Positions 47,101 through 55,871 of a stretch of 64,000 nucleotides of DNA are shown piece after piece. Where the stretch lies: the NCBI RefSeq assembly GCF_003367245.1, contig NZ_QRGR01000002.1, positions 1-64,000 on the forward strand, in the 5' to 3' direction. Position 1 is the first letter of the stretch, and every line of letters begins with the position of its first letter. Origin of the DNA: Pontibacter diazotrophicus (GTDB taxonomy: Bacteria > Bacteroidota > Bacteroidia > Cytophagales > Hymenobacteraceae). The notes beneath the pieces were generated by a model. It saw nothing but the letters and a program-made list of their open reading frames with translations. It searched no databases and was not told where the DNA came from. The translations under genes and the position numbers were made by a program.

Positions 47101-47333
47101 AAAGCCCAGTAGGTATCTCCTACATCAAACACAAGGAGTACAAGAAGAATCTACTTCTATTTGTTAGAGAAGAGAAAAAGGATGCTTATGGATTTACTAG
47201 TCCTTACTACTTTTTAGGCCCAGTAGAGTATCTTTCTCATAGTGGATCAAGACCTATGAATATTAATTGGGAATTACATGAGCCTATGCCTGCTTTCTTA
47301 TGGAAAGGAGCAGCTAAAATGGCTGTAGGTTAA
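44172..47333 (+). CDS. HKD/PLD nuclease - DEAD helicase - DUF3427 fusion protein
   Basis: The 1053-residue protein joins three parts. A phospholipase-D-type nuclease lies at about 130-290, with the HxK motif RLHAKAYIFERN and IGSSNLSKSALTKG. An SF2 helicase lies at about 325-720, with Walker A ATGTGKT near 350, VIDEAHHSQAD (DEAH) near 447, LGLTATPERMDG and the C-terminal motif QQLGRGLRIS. A DUF3427 region runs to the end (SYIKHKEYKKNLLLFVREEK, TSPYYFLGPVEYLSHSGS). This layout is known as the HKD-nuclease/helicase family (COG3886 with COG1061). With the HNH gene it is a likely DNA-targeting defence system. Confidence 0.9.
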   Translation: MLKEGIYEQLITSSLKNKIESLSSEKFFIAQAQIDKEEAAKILSEYLICLIQLALRELKKEDIKKQVKFCNEIIQFVDEKINLDASDSLIYFEEQILTAVLAKIGKKDKQLLEDLNRKIPQTGLSVSNLFTGSNSDISIDTEIERDILSADKIYWIVSFIRWSGLRIFERALKEFTAREGAELRIITTSYMGATEARALDFLSRLPNTNIKISYQTKIERLHAKAYIFERNTAFNTAFIGSSNLSKSALTKGLEWNLRVTSQENPHIIEKAKATFDHYWNSIDFEDFTIGGITKFKEAIQQEKQRDNVVSLTDYFKITPFPFQKEVLEKLKVERELYSNYRNLIVAATGTGKTIISAFDYQRFFLSQKGKANLLFIAHRKEILEQAVVSFRAVLGAGYNDFGQLWVGNHTPQDGDLKHLFVSIQTFNSQKEFFRERFSADYYDFIVIDEAHHSQADTYRIIFDLFLPKILLGLTATPERMDGKSLLPDFNDKISAEIRLADALTLKLLSPFQYFCISDNSVDLRKVKWEAGKYNTTDLTHILSSRQRVALVIDAVEHYLTDPFESKTLCFCTSKAHAQFMSEAFIRAGYRAVSLVSGNGNDSERATIRQRLIKGEINFVFVVDIFNEGVDIPEIDTILFLRPTESLTVFLQQLGRGLRISEGKECLTVLDFVSQAHERYNFADKFRALAGKSRFNIQKEIENNFPHLPPGCNIRMEKQAKNYILDNIKNAIFNIRRLRSEVISFQHHTHQELTLANFLTYHHLDIRSIYKYSTWSELKQDAGLLNDETQEHHSQLAKGLKRLVQIDSPSYLQFIANLIDKGFYFASTDALDKQFALMFYYDIWQKGIGEYGFASIEEGLREIARYPVLKNELQEIVAYLRGHLTHTTKAIDLDYPVAMEVHARYSRDEILCAFGKTTPERAFPSQEGVINISDLNTELLLVTLNKSDKDFSPSTQYEDYAINEKIFHWQSQNKTAPESPVGISYIKHKEYKKNLLLFVREEKKDAYGFTSPYYFLGPVEYLSHSGSRPMNINWELHEPMPAFLWKGAAKMAVG

Positions 47334-47581
47334 TTTTATTAAAAACAATGCAATGGTTTAGGTGCAAACGAATGGTTACTACAGCACCATGGGAAATCTA
47401 TCCAGCCACCGTAAAAGAAATTCTTCTATCCTGATCCGGAATTCACTATCTGGCATGTGAACGAAGTCTTCAAGGGCGGCTATAGAGATTTATAAATCTT
47501 CTTATTCGGTGAGCCTCACTTAGCTTAATGACAAATACGGTTGACTTAAGTACCTGATCTACTTCCTGCATTAGAACGTTT

Positions 47582-47627
47582 TAAAACACAAAAGCCGCTT
47601 CACAGATGAAGCGGCTTTTGTGTTTTA
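47582..47627. terminator. Bidirectional terminator between the helicase and S9 peptidase genes
   Basis: A perfect 19-pair stem (47582-47600 with 47609-47627) around an eight-base loop has A/T-rich ends, giving T-runs on both strands. It lies between two convergent genes. The sequence 47334-47581 holds no supported gene. Confidence 0.85.
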
Positions 47628-47642
47628 AATAAAAATTAGGAG

Positions 47643-49838
47643 TTAGAGTTTGGCAGTATCGCTGTTATTCAGCCAGCGCTCAAAAAACTCATAGGTTCGG
47701 AGCATCTGGTCGATGCGCTGCCGGTTGTTTCCGCTACGGGTAATTTCGTGTGTTGCTCCTGGGTGGCGCACGTACTCTACCGGCCTGTTTAAAATCTTCA
47801 GGCTTTTGTAAAGCATTTCACTTTGTATCACACCGGTACGTAAGTCATTCTCCCCATGAAAAATGATAAGCGGCGTCGTAATGTTCTGCACGTAGGTGAG
47901 CGGTGATTCTGATTGCAGAATAGGCTTACTGTCTGCTTCCCAGGGATACCCTCCGAAATAGTTCGGAACCAGGCGCCAGGCATTGCCCTCTCCGAAGAAG
48001 GTGCCCAGGTCGTACACACCGCGCTGCGAGCAGGCCGCAGCAAAGCGCTTGTCGTGGCCAAGTATCCAGGACACCATATAGCCGCCATAAGAACCACCTG
48101 TCACCGCTAAACGGGCCGTGTCTGCCCAGCCTTCGGCTACGGCATGGTCCAGGGCAGTGAGGATGTCGGTGGCTGGTCCGTTGCCCCAGTCTTTCATGTT
48201 GGCTCTCATAAACTCCTCTCCATAGCCGCCTGAGCCACGCGGGTTGCTGTATACCACCCCATATCCTCTTGAAGCGAAGAACTGGTACTCGTGCCACATA
48301 CTGCCTTCACCCGGCCCCCACATAGCCGTAGGGCCGCCATGTATCTCCAGTAGCATCGGGTACTTTCTGCCAGCCTCATAGTTTGTTGGCTTCATCACCC
48401 AATATTCAATTGTCTGGCCTTTGCTGTTGGTGAAGGTCTTTTTCTCCGGCAGGCTCAGTTTCTTGTCTTTTACCCAATCATGGTTAAAGGATGAAATCCG
48501 CTTCTCATTTTTAGCCGCCGCATTCGCCAGGTACAACTCACTCGGATTGGCTACCTCCGTTTTTACATACACCAGCTTGTTTTTATGAACAGCAAAGCTC
48601 CCCACGCCACTGGTGAAGTCTGTGAGCTGCTCTACTTTTTTGCTTTTAGGGCTTACCCTGTTCAGGAGCACGCCTCCATTAGAGGGGGATGTAAAATACA
48701 GGTACTTGTCGTCCTCGGTCCAGGTGAGGTTGCTTTTATTTCGGTCATAAGGAATAGTAACCATGTCCGCTTCCGTACCATTTAAAGGCATAATGGCAAG
48801 CTGCGGAATTCTGACATCGTTGATGGGCTGGTACTGGAAAGCCAGCCATTTGCCTGAAGGTGACAAGGCAGCATTGCTATAAGCCATTTTTTTCTGCCCT
48901 AAGAGCTGCTGTAGCCCGCTTCCGTCTGTGTTGATGCTGAAGATTTCTGACTCCCGTGAGCGGTCGGGGTGCTCAGACTCGTCGTTGTCTCCTTCGAAAA
49001 CAATTCGTTTGCCATCCTTTGTGAAGGCCGGATTGTAGCTGGTAGAAAAGCCCTGCGTCAGATCCCGTGGCGTAGCCTCCGGTCTGGCATCCATGATAAA
49101 GATGTGAGACAACTCTATGCTGCCCGTTACCCCCGCTTCTTCCTGAAAGTCGAGCTGGTTAATAACTTTGGCTTTGTTGTCCTTTTCGTTTTTATCCAGG
49201 TAAGAGCGTATTTCAGCTAAGGAGCCATCAGCATTTGGCCTGGTTGGATTTAGGTTCAGGTTCTCGTTCTGAAAGAAACCCGGCTTCTCGTAAGACCACT
49301 TGGGTATCTCCTTGTTCGGGTTGAGCAGGGAATCAGATAAAAACTCCTTTAAGCCGAAGCCGGAAGTAAAAAGAAGCTGTTTGCCGTCGGGGCTCCACAC
49401 CGGGCTGTTCGCGCCGTAGGTAAACTTCGTCAACTGCACCGGCTCGCCCCCTTCCATCGAAAGCAGGTAAATCTGGGGCTTGCCGTCTGTTGCTCTTACA
49501 AAAGCCAGTTGCTTCCCGTCGGGGCTCCAGGCAGGCTGCGAAGCGCTGTTGCTGCCATAGGTTATCTGCCGGGGAGCCTGCGCTGTGTTATTAACAGGCA
49601 TTAAGAACAGCTGCGTGCTGTACTTGTACTCGGCCGCATCAGCAGGGTCTGGCTCAATGCTGGTGACGGAGAAAGCGGCCTTATTCCCATCGGGTGTAAG
49701 TGCTATACTGCCTATCTGCTTTATCTTCAGTAAGTCTGTTACCTTGACAGGCTCCTTACCATTCTGAGCATGTGAAGAAAGTGCTACCACCAAAAAGCAG
49801 AAAAGCAGCACGAAAGGGTTCTTTTTCATTTTATTCAT
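47643..49838 (-). CDS. S9-family prolyl oligopeptidase-like peptidase (acylaminoacyl peptidase type)
   Basis: The start at 49838 (MNKMKKNPFV) gives a Sec signal ending SSHAQ; the open frame extends 13 codons further. The N-terminal part is a WD40-like propeller of PD40/TolB repeats (GSNSASQPAWSPDGKQLAFV, GANSPVWSPDGKQLLFTSG). The C-terminal hydrolase has the nucleophile in VTGGSYGGYMVSW, acid residue in IFHGENDLRTG and His in HPGATHEITRSGN. It probably trims oligopeptides in the periplasm. It is a single-gene unit facing the helicase gene. Confidence 0.92.
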   Translation of the reverse strand: MNKMKKNPFVLLFCFLVVALSSHAQNGKEPVKVTDLLKIKQIGSIALTPDGNKAAFSVTSIEPDPADAAEYKYSTQLFLMPVNNTAQAPRQITYGSNSASQPAWSPDGKQLAFVRATDGKPQIYLLSMEGGEPVQLTKFTYGANSPVWSPDGKQLLFTSGFGLKEFLSDSLLNPNKEIPKWSYEKPGFFQNENLNLNPTRPNADGSLAEIRSYLDKNEKDNKAKVINQLDFQEEAGVTGSIELSHIFIMDARPEATPRDLTQGFSTSYNPAFTKDGKRIVFEGDNDESEHPDRSRESEIFSINTDGSGLQQLLGQKKMAYSNAALSPSGKWLAFQYQPINDVRIPQLAIMPLNGTEADMVTIPYDRNKSNLTWTEDDKYLYFTSPSNGGVLLNRVSPKSKKVEQLTDFTSGVGSFAVHKNKLVYVKTEVANPSELYLANAAAKNEKRISSFNHDWVKDKKLSLPEKKTFTNSKGQTIEYWVMKPTNYEAGRKYPMLLEIHGGPTAMWGPGEGSMWHEYQFFASRGYGVVYSNPRGSGGYGEEFMRANMKDWGNGPATDILTALDHAVAEGWADTARLAVTGGSYGGYMVSWILGHDKRFAAACSQRGVYDLGTFFGEGNAWRLVPNYFGGYPWEADSKPILQSESPLTYVQNITTPLIIFHGENDLRTGVIQSEMLYKSLKILNRPVEYVRHPGATHEITRSGNNRQRIDQMLRTYEFFERWLNNSDTAKL

Positions 49839-50150
49839 ATAACAATATAAGGTGAGATTGCTTTTGCCGGAGCGCAAGCCGGAACATGCTTACAAAGATA
49901 ATAATCCATATGACGTGAAGAGGGTGTTGCGGCAATATTGCGGATCAGATAAAAAGCAACTTCAGCAAAGGATAGGTTCTGGTATATTTTCTGATCCCAT
50001 TCGTAAAGCACCCCCTGATGTCCTGTCTTTTTGCATCGTCCTGTTTTGTCTTTTATGAGGTAAAAGCTGTATAGCTTGCGCAGATTTTACCAGCGTGCCG
50101 CTGAATTAAAGCGGCGGCGCCTGTGCACGGCACCTGAAGAAATAAAAAAA
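49839..50150. other. Intergenic region upstream of the S9 peptidase gene
   Basis: About 310 bases to the fasciclin gene's terminator. The short plus-strand frame here has no coding character. I see no repeat or clear promoter box. Confidence 0.4.
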
Positions 50151-50177
50151 CCAGCCAGGTTTTTTAAACCTGGCTGG
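50151..50177 (-). terminator. Terminator of the fasciclin lipoprotein gene
   Basis: CCAGCCAGGTT at 50151-50161 pairs with AACCTGGCTGG at 50167-50177. On the minus strand seven T follow, about 26 bases after the fasciclin stop. Confidence 0.85.
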
Positions 50178-50202
50178 CCACTTAGGTGCTGTGTTGGTTA
50201 AA

Positions 50203-50763
50203 TTACATTGCTGAAGGAGGCAGCATCACTTTATCAATCACATGCACGACACCGTTAGATGCCTCTATATTGGGCATGGTTACATTGGCGTCGTTAATCA
50301 TCACTTTATCTCCTTCCGTCATCACTTCCACTTCATCCTCACTCAGGGTGCTTACTTTCATCCCGTCAGACAGGTCTGCAGCCATCACACTTCCGGATGT
50401 AACATGGTAGGTCAGGATGTCGATGAGTTTCTGCTTGTTCTCTGGCTTTAGCAGGTCGTCCAGCGTACCTGCCGGAAGAGCTTCAAACGCTTCGTTGGTA
50501 GGCGCAAAAACGGTATAGGGGCCTCCGTCCTGCAGGGTGCCAGCTAAATCTGCTGCCTGCAAGGCCTGCACCAGCGTAGACAGTTGCGGCGTGTTGGAAG
50601 CTAGCTCCACGATATTCGGGTTTGCTGCTTCCATGGTGGTGGCATCAGTCGCCATGGCTTCTGTGTTATCCGTCATTACTTCAGCGCTTTCTGTGGTTGG
50701 TTCGTTGCCGCCGCATCCATATAGGAACAAAGCTGCACAAACAAAAATACTTACCTTCTTCAT
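50203..50763 (-). CDS. Fasciclin (FAS1) domain lipoprotein
   Basis: The 186-residue protein has a lipoprotein signal (FVCAALFLYGCGG, Cys17) and an acidic Thr/Glu/Ala linker. One FAS1 domain from about residue 50 follows, with motifs TLVQALQAADL, GPYTVFAPTNEAFEAL and NGVVHVIDKVMLP. Such domains mediate adhesion or matrix binding. It is a single-gene unit with its own terminator. Confidence 0.9.
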   Translation of the reverse strand: MKKVSIFVCAALFLYGCGGNEPTTESAEVMTDNTEAMATDATTMEAANPNIVELASNTPQLSTLVQALQAADLAGTLQDGGPYTVFAPTNEAFEALPAGTLDDLLKPENKQKLIDILTYHVTSGSVMAADLSDGMKVSTLSEDEVEVMTEGDKVMINDANVTMPNIEASNGVVHVIDKVMLPPSAM

Positions 50764-50956
50764 AGTTTTAAATTTAAATGATTGGTTGGTTTTCAGAAGG
50801 TTAACTAAGGAGTAGCTATAATGTTTAATTATATATTATCATGGGCAGATGGAGCAGCCAGGGATCAATAGGCTTTTTCGCATGAATTGGGTTTATTCGT
50901 ACAAAGGCAAAGGCTGCCGGTTCTTCAGAAACGCGTTACAAACCAGAAAGGCACAA

Positions 50957-51388
50957 ATGCATCAACACAAGAATCTCCCTATATACCGCAAAGGGGAAGA
51001 AATTTATCACCTCACCTCCTGCATTGTAGAACTGGTGCCCGAAGAAGACATCATGCTGCAGCACATCCGGGAGTTTATGCTTCAGGATGCTGCCTTGCTC
51101 ACAGTGAAGGTGGCGGGTGCGGCAGGTGCCGACCTCTACAGTATCCGGATGGAGAACGCCGTGCTGATACGCAAAGCGGCCCGGGACCTGCTCACCAACT
51201 GCACAGCTCTAAAGCTTTACGGCTTTCAGGATACCACCTACCTACCCCTCCTCCGCCACGCCATTGAAGAATACCGGCTGCTTTTCCTGGAGTGGGTTGC
51301 CGGCTTCGATCCCTGGAATTATGTCTGGGACGACTGGGGCCTGTTTAACCCTCCAGGGGCCAGTGAACAGGAAGACGGGGACCTGTAA
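50957..51388 (+). CDS. Hypothetical soluble protein, 143 residues
   Basis: I chose the ATG at 50957 (MHQHKNLPIYRKGEEIYHLT); the open frame goes 36 codons further upstream but that part looks non-coding. The protein is helical with a Trp-rich C-terminal part (FLEWVAGFDPWNYVWDDWGLF). No family is recognised. Related hypothetical proteins are common in Cytophagales as far as I recall, but I cannot name one. Confidence 0.6.
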   Translation: MHQHKNLPIYRKGEEIYHLTSCIVELVPEEDIMLQHIREFMLQDAALLTVKVAGAAGADLYSIRMENAVLIRKAARDLLTNCTALKLYGFQDTTYLPLLRHAIEEYRLLFLEWVAGFDPWNYVWDDWGLFNPPGASEQEDGDL

Positions 51389-51556
51389 AGGCAAGCGACT
51401 GGTTTCCTTTCCCTGAAAAACGCCGGAAAATGAATTTGTCTGATTTCGCCCGGCAGGAACACCGGAAACACAGCGCAACAAAAACAGGCCTGCGTTTTAT
51501 GCGCCTCTCCTTTACTATTATTTCCTATATTTACAGCTGAAAAATTAAACGATACA

Positions 51557-51991
51557 ATGTATACAGGATTACAGCACTTACATTCTTACATAGCCTATCT
51601 GGTATTGCTAGGGCTCATTATCAGCTTTTTAGCGGCGCTTGCCGGCTTGTTTGGGAACAGGACTTTTTCGGACAAAGACAGAAAACTAAGCCTGCTCGGC
51701 CTTATTCCGGTGCACCTGCAGTGGGTAATAGGCGTTATTTTGTACTTTGTTTCGCCAAGGGGTCTGCCAAACTTTTCAGGCGAAGCCATGGGCGACAGCG
51801 TAGCCAGACTTTATATGCTGGAGCACCCGCTTACCATGATCATAGCCGTTGTGCTGATAACGATTGGCTACTCCCGCGCAAAGCGCATGCTGGGCAAGAA
51901 CGCAGGGTTCAAGTCCATCGCCATTTTTTACGGGATTGGCCTGGCGCTGATTCTCCTCCGCATTCCCTGGATTTCGTGGCCGGGTAACTAG
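51557..51991 (+). CDS. Four-helix integral membrane protein
   Basis: The 144-residue product has four hydrophobic helices (YIAYLVLLGLIISFLAALAG, LGLIPVHLQWVIGVILYFV, PLTMIIAVVLITIGY, KSIAIFYGIGLALILLRI). Conserved-looking histidines lie near the helix ends (LQHLHSY, PVHLQW, LEHPLT), which could hold a haem or metal as in cytochrome b561-like proteins. This is a guess from layout. In Bacteroidota such proteins have sometimes been mislabelled in databases; I do not assign a function. Confidence 0.65.
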   Translation: MYTGLQHLHSYIAYLVLLGLIISFLAALAGLFGNRTFSDKDRKLSLLGLIPVHLQWVIGVILYFVSPRGLPNFSGEAMGDSVARLYMLEHPLTMIIAVVLITIGYSRAKRMLGKNAGFKSIAIFYGIGLALILLRIPWISWPGN

Positions 51992-52000
51992 GCAAACATG

Positions 52001-52043
52001 ATGGCCCCCTGCTCGGTGGAAATTCCACAAAACAGGGGGCCAT
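52001..52043 (+). terminator. Terminator after the four-helix membrane protein gene
   Basis: ATGGCCCCCTG at 52001-52011 pairs with CAGGGGGCCAT at 52033-52043, and GTGGAA/TTCCAC forms an inner stem. It starts nine bases after the stop codon. The T-run is poor, so strength is uncertain. Confidence 0.65.
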
Positions 52044-52166
52044 TTCGTTAAAGGGCTTTTAGCGCCTGTTTAAATTTGTTTTTGAAGCGCAGGTGAGCCT
52101 TGTAATAAATTTCAAACGTGCCTTCATCCCGACTTTAGCAGGTTTACAAAACTGATGGCACCACAA

Positions 52167-52320
52167 AGTCCCATCGGGACGACCTGTTGATAGCCGAATA
52201 GTCTTCATAACACCCAAGCTCCAGAGGAGCGGCCTGTTTAGGATATAATTACAGACCGCTCCTCTGGAGCTAAAAGTGCCGATGGCTATTATACTATCAA
52301 CAGGTCGTCCCGCTGGGACT
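52167..52320. repeat. Nested palindromic element (GACCTGTTGATA / GCTCCAGAGGAGCG type)
   Basis: Outer arms 52167-52192 and 52295-52320 match inversely at 25 of 26 positions. Inner arms 52217-52237 and 52251-52271 match at 20 of 21. The element lies between the four-helix gene and the SpoVR gene. A diverged relative starts at 63871. Confidence 0.8.
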
Positions 52321-52435
52321 AAAAATATTGAATAAGGGACTGCGCAGTAGCTGTAAAGCTGTCTTCACTTTGTGAAAATGATAAAGTAGGGCTTGTACAG
52401 CTGCAAAGCCAGAAGGTTTCCGCCCACTCACCTGC

Positions 52436-53950
52436 CTACTTCACCTCAAAGGTGCTCTCATTTATTCCCAGCTTGTTTTTAGACTGAAGTTCTACCGGGA
52501 ATCCCCACAGATAACGGATATGCTCGAGGGTGGTCTGGGTGCTGTCCGTGTCCAGGCGGCGGTCTTTCTGAATGTAATGCGTCAGGTACAGTTTGCTTGT
52601 CTGGTGCAGGTCTACTTTCGTTACCTGTATATTGGGTACATAAGAAGAGCGGTCGTATTGGTTGCTCAGCTGCAGCCGTACTTTTTTATAGCCCCGCTCG
52701 TTGTGGATGGCCCCAATCTCATAGGTATCTTCCAGCTCGTTGTCCACGATGGTAAACAACTTCATGTCGCGGATAACCTTCGGCGACAGGTACTGCAAAA
52801 TAAAGCTGTCGTCCCGGAAGTTCTCCATCACATAATGCACCTGCTGCAGCCAGTCCTTACCAATCAGGTCAGGGAACCACTGTCTGTCTTCCTCGGTCGG
52901 CTCCTGGCAGATGCGCTTGATATCCATGAAAATGTTAAAGCCCAGCGTGTAGGGGTTCAGGCCTGAGTAGTATTTGCTGTTGTACTCGGGCTGGTACAAT
53001 ACCCCGCTATGGCTTTTGAAGAACTCCAGCATAAAGCCGTCGTTCACGTAGCCTTCCTCAAACATTTTGTTGATGAGGTGATAGTGCGTGAAAGTGGCGA
53101 AGCCCTCGTTCATTACCTTGGTAGCGCCCTGAGGGTAAAAGTACTGCGATACTTTGCGCACAATCCGGATAATTTCTCTTTTCCATTGCGGCAGTGCCGG
53201 GGCATACTTTTCTATAAAGTACAGGATGTTCTCTTCCGGCTCGTCTGGAAACTTATCCTCCTCTCCTGCCATAGCCTCCGGCGTGGGGGGCGGTGTCGGC
53301 AGCGTTTTCCATAACTCGTTATAATTCTCCCTTTTGATGTGCGTCAGCTTTTTCAACCTTTCGTTTTCTTCCCTGGCAGTTACTTTAGAGGGTTTTTTAT
53401 ATTTGTCTACCCCGTGGTACATCAGGGCATGGGCAGCATCCAGCACCATTTCAACTTCCTCTTCCCCATGCTCCTCTTCGCACTTCATAATAAACTCGCG
53501 GGCAAAAACCATATAGTCCACAATAGAGTCGGCCGAGGTCCAGTCGAGGAACATGTAATTGTTGGCGAAAAAGGCATTGTGGCCCTGGCAGGCATGCGCA
53601 ATCACGAGCAGCATCATACAGGTGGAGTTGTTCTCCATGTTATAGCTGATGCAGGGGTTGGAGTTGATGACCAGTTCATAGGAAAGCCCCATGCGGCCCT
53701 TGGTATAGTTGTTCTGGTTCAGGACAAAGTCCTTTCCGAACTTCCAGTGCGGGTAAGAAGTAGGCAAACCAGTCAGGGCATAAGCATCCAGCATCTGCTC
53801 CGACGTCACGATTTCTATCTGGTTCGGATAGGTTTTAAGCTTCAGGTACTCCCGCCCGAATCTGCTGATCACCTCATCGGCCGCCTCCAGCGTGTCGTAG
53901 TCCCAGTTGGGATTACAAAACATCGCTCTGTATTTATCTTTATCCATCAT
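52436..53950 (-). CDS. SpoVR family protein
   Basis: The 504-residue cytoplasmic protein matches SpoVR/YcgB over its length. It contains VIAHACQGHNAFFANNYMF (family HGKNEFF-like histidine region), KVMNEGFATFTHYHLI and YNSKYYSGLNPYTLGFNIF. In E. coli ycgB is stress-regulated together with yeaGH; in Bacillus the protein acts in spore cortex formation. Here the set PrkA - YeaH - SpoVR lies in the same order and direction. A 649-base gap with a palindrome separates it from YeaH, so it may have its own promoter. Confidence 0.92.
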   Translation of the reverse strand: MMDKDKYRAMFCNPNWDYDTLEAADEVISRFGREYLKLKTYPNQIEIVTSEQMLDAYALTGLPTSYPHWKFGKDFVLNQNNYTKGRMGLSYELVINSNPCISYNMENNSTCMMLLVIAHACQGHNAFFANNYMFLDWTSADSIVDYMVFAREFIMKCEEEHGEEEVEMVLDAAHALMYHGVDKYKKPSKVTAREENERLKKLTHIKRENYNELWKTLPTPPPTPEAMAGEEDKFPDEPEENILYFIEKYAPALPQWKREIIRIVRKVSQYFYPQGATKVMNEGFATFTHYHLINKMFEEGYVNDGFMLEFFKSHSGVLYQPEYNSKYYSGLNPYTLGFNIFMDIKRICQEPTEEDRQWFPDLIGKDWLQQVHYVMENFRDDSFILQYLSPKVIRDMKLFTIVDNELEDTYEIGAIHNERGYKKVRLQLSNQYDRSSYVPNIQVTKVDLHQTSKLYLTHYIQKDRRLDTDSTQTTLEHIRYLWGFPVELQSKNKLGINESTFEVK

Positions 53951-54070
53951 GAGTGGTTTAATTAAAGATTTTTAGTTTGCTTATTATGTAAAGCTGTAGC
54001 TGCCGTCGCAGGTGCGTACTTGCAGCGTGGGTTTTTGCTTTTATCTTGAGGTTTGCCCCGGTTCCTGTAT

Positions 54071-54308
54071 CCAACCACCCCTAACCCCTCCTGGGGGTGC
54101 AGGGGCCCCCTTTAGAGTTTAAGGAGGGGAGCCTGCTTTTCCGGCTTTACCTCTCTTGTTGTATAGCAAACGGTTGTTTCATATCTTATTTCATTTACTT
54201 TTTTCAGTCCTGTACCTCGTAAATTAATAAAGCCTGCTATGGTAAAGGCAGAGTGAATTAGTAATACAAGACTCCCCTCCTTAGACAAGGAGGGGCAGGG
54301 GTGGTTGG
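54071..54308. repeat. Palindromic element with CCAACCACCCC ends
   Basis: Outer arms 54071-54091 and 54288-54308 are inverted copies (19-20 of 21 bases). A second pair, AAGGAGGGGAG at 54121-54131 and CTCCCCTCCTT at 54272-54282, is perfect. The 140-base middle part carries a short minus-strand frame without coding character. The element lies in the YeaH-SpoVR gap; the flanks 53951-54070 and 54309-54599 hold no gene. Confidence 0.75.
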
Positions 54309-54599
54309 ACAACTCTCTCCCTGCACTAAAATTTGCTAACAGCTAATACTTCAAAAACAATACTTGCTTTGTCAAATATAAATGGCATTCGAGGTGAAGC
54401 ACAAAATTAGCTTATCTGGAATGTACGTCACAAGCAGGCCTGTTTCAGGTAGAGAGGTACAAACTGCAAGCTCTCACCAACGGTTCGTCCACTAGATTGT
54501 AACAGCAGGAGATGAAGGTGATTTTACATCTCCAGAAATCCTCTAAATCCTTCCTCATCAAGAAAATCCTGATTCAGACAAAACTCCTGATGCAGACAA

Positions 54600-55868
54600 T
54601 TACCCTGCCGCCACGGTCTCCCGCTTTTTGAAGAGCCCCTGGAAGACAGGCCATATTTCGTAGGTCTCGTACACGTGGCGTATTGAGAAATCCTCGTTGT
54701 TGCTGATCCGTCTATAGGCCTGCCACAGATCGCTTTCTCTTGCCTTCCTGTTAATTTCGATATAGGCCATAAACTGGATAGCAGGTAATATGGTGCTTTG
54801 CAGCAGTTTCTTACACTCCAGCGCATCTTCCCTGGACCATACGTCCCCGTCGGATGCCTGGCAGCAGTACACGTTCCAACTCTCGTCATACCTTTCGCGG
54901 ATAATCTTGTCCATCAGTTTCAGGGAAGGGGCCACCACGGTGCCGCCGCTTTCCCTTGAGTTGAAAAACTCCTCCTCGTTTACTTCTTTGGCCTCGGTGT
55001 GGTGCCGGATAAAAACGAGCTCCACATTTTTGTACTGCCTTGTCAGGAAGATGTATAAGAGCGTGAAAAACCGTTTGGCAATGTCTTTTTCGTGATATCC
55101 CATCGAAGCCGACACGTCCATGATGCAGAACATCACAGCAGAGGTAACCGGAATCGGCACCCGTTCAAAGTTGTTGTACCGCAGGTCGAGGTCTTCGAAA
55201 AAAGGAATTGTATTGGCCTGCCGGGTCACTTTCTCAATTTCAAATTCAAGGGCTGCTCTTTCTTCCGGACCGGTGGCCGCGGCAAGCTGCTCCTGCAGGG
55301 CCTTCAGTTTTTTATCAAACACACCTTTCAACGCTAATTGCCGCCCCAGCGACTGCTGATAACTGGTTTTGATGTTTAACCGGGAAGGAACGCTGTCTCT
55401 GGTATAGCCGGCCCGCCGCATCGAGAAGTTTTCGGTGCTTTCCATCAGCTTCTTCACCATGTTGGGCAGCGCCAGGTCATCAAAGAAATACTTCAGAAAC
55501 TCCTCCCGCGACAAGACCACCGTAAACTCATCTTCCGTAGTATCGGGGCTGTTAGAACCTTTCCCGTTGCCGCCTCCTCCACCGCCTTCCTTTGGTTTGG
55601 GCACACGGTCACCTTCCTGGAACTTATCGTTCCCCGGCTTCACGATTTGCTTTTTCCCGCTTTTGGAGTCATGCCGGAAGCTCGGCTCATCCAGCCCACG
55701 CACAGGCACTTTTACACTGCCCCCGGTCTGGCTGTCAGTAATACTTTCCTGGCTGATAATATCAGGGATGGCCTTTTTGATCTGGTGCTCGACCCGCTTC
55801 AGGAATTTCTGCCGGTTACCAGTAGACTTCCCCTTATCATTCTTTCTTCTATCGATTATGCTACTCAT
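54600..55868 (-). CDS. yeaH: YeaH/YhbH family protein (DUF444, von Willebrand A-like)
   Basis: The 422-residue protein has the DUF444 start (IIDRRKNDKGKSTGNRQKFLKRV), a Gly/Lys-rich linker near 85-106 and a VWA-like fold with MIDAS motif DVSAS at 251-255. RHHTEAKEVNEEEFFNSRES is also present. It is the partner of PrkA in a widely conserved pair; in E. coli yeaG and yeaH are induced by nitrogen and stationary-phase stress. It is cytoplasmic. A gap of 187 bases filled with repeated GTTAGAAAGTT units separates it from prkA. Confidence 0.92.
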   Translation of the reverse strand: MSSIIDRRKNDKGKSTGNRQKFLKRVEHQIKKAIPDIISQESITDSQTGGSVKVPVRGLDEPSFRHDSKSGKKQIVKPGNDKFQEGDRVPKPKEGGGGGGNGKGSNSPDTTEDEFTVVLSREEFLKYFFDDLALPNMVKKLMESTENFSMRRAGYTRDSVPSRLNIKTSYQQSLGRQLALKGVFDKKLKALQEQLAAATGPEERAALEFEIEKVTRQANTIPFFEDLDLRYNNFERVPIPVTSAVMFCIMDVSASMGYHEKDIAKRFFTLLYIFLTRQYKNVELVFIRHHTEAKEVNEEEFFNSRESGGTVVAPSLKLMDKIIRERYDESWNVYCCQASDGDVWSREDALECKKLLQSTILPAIQFMAYIEINRKARESDLWQAYRRISNNEDFSIRHVYETYEIWPVFQGLFKKRETVAAG

Positions 55869-55871
55869 GAG

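Noticed and set aside
54112..54312. 66-codon frame in the YeaH-SpoVR gap
   Set aside because: It spans both arms of the palindrome, so its sequence is explained by the repeat.
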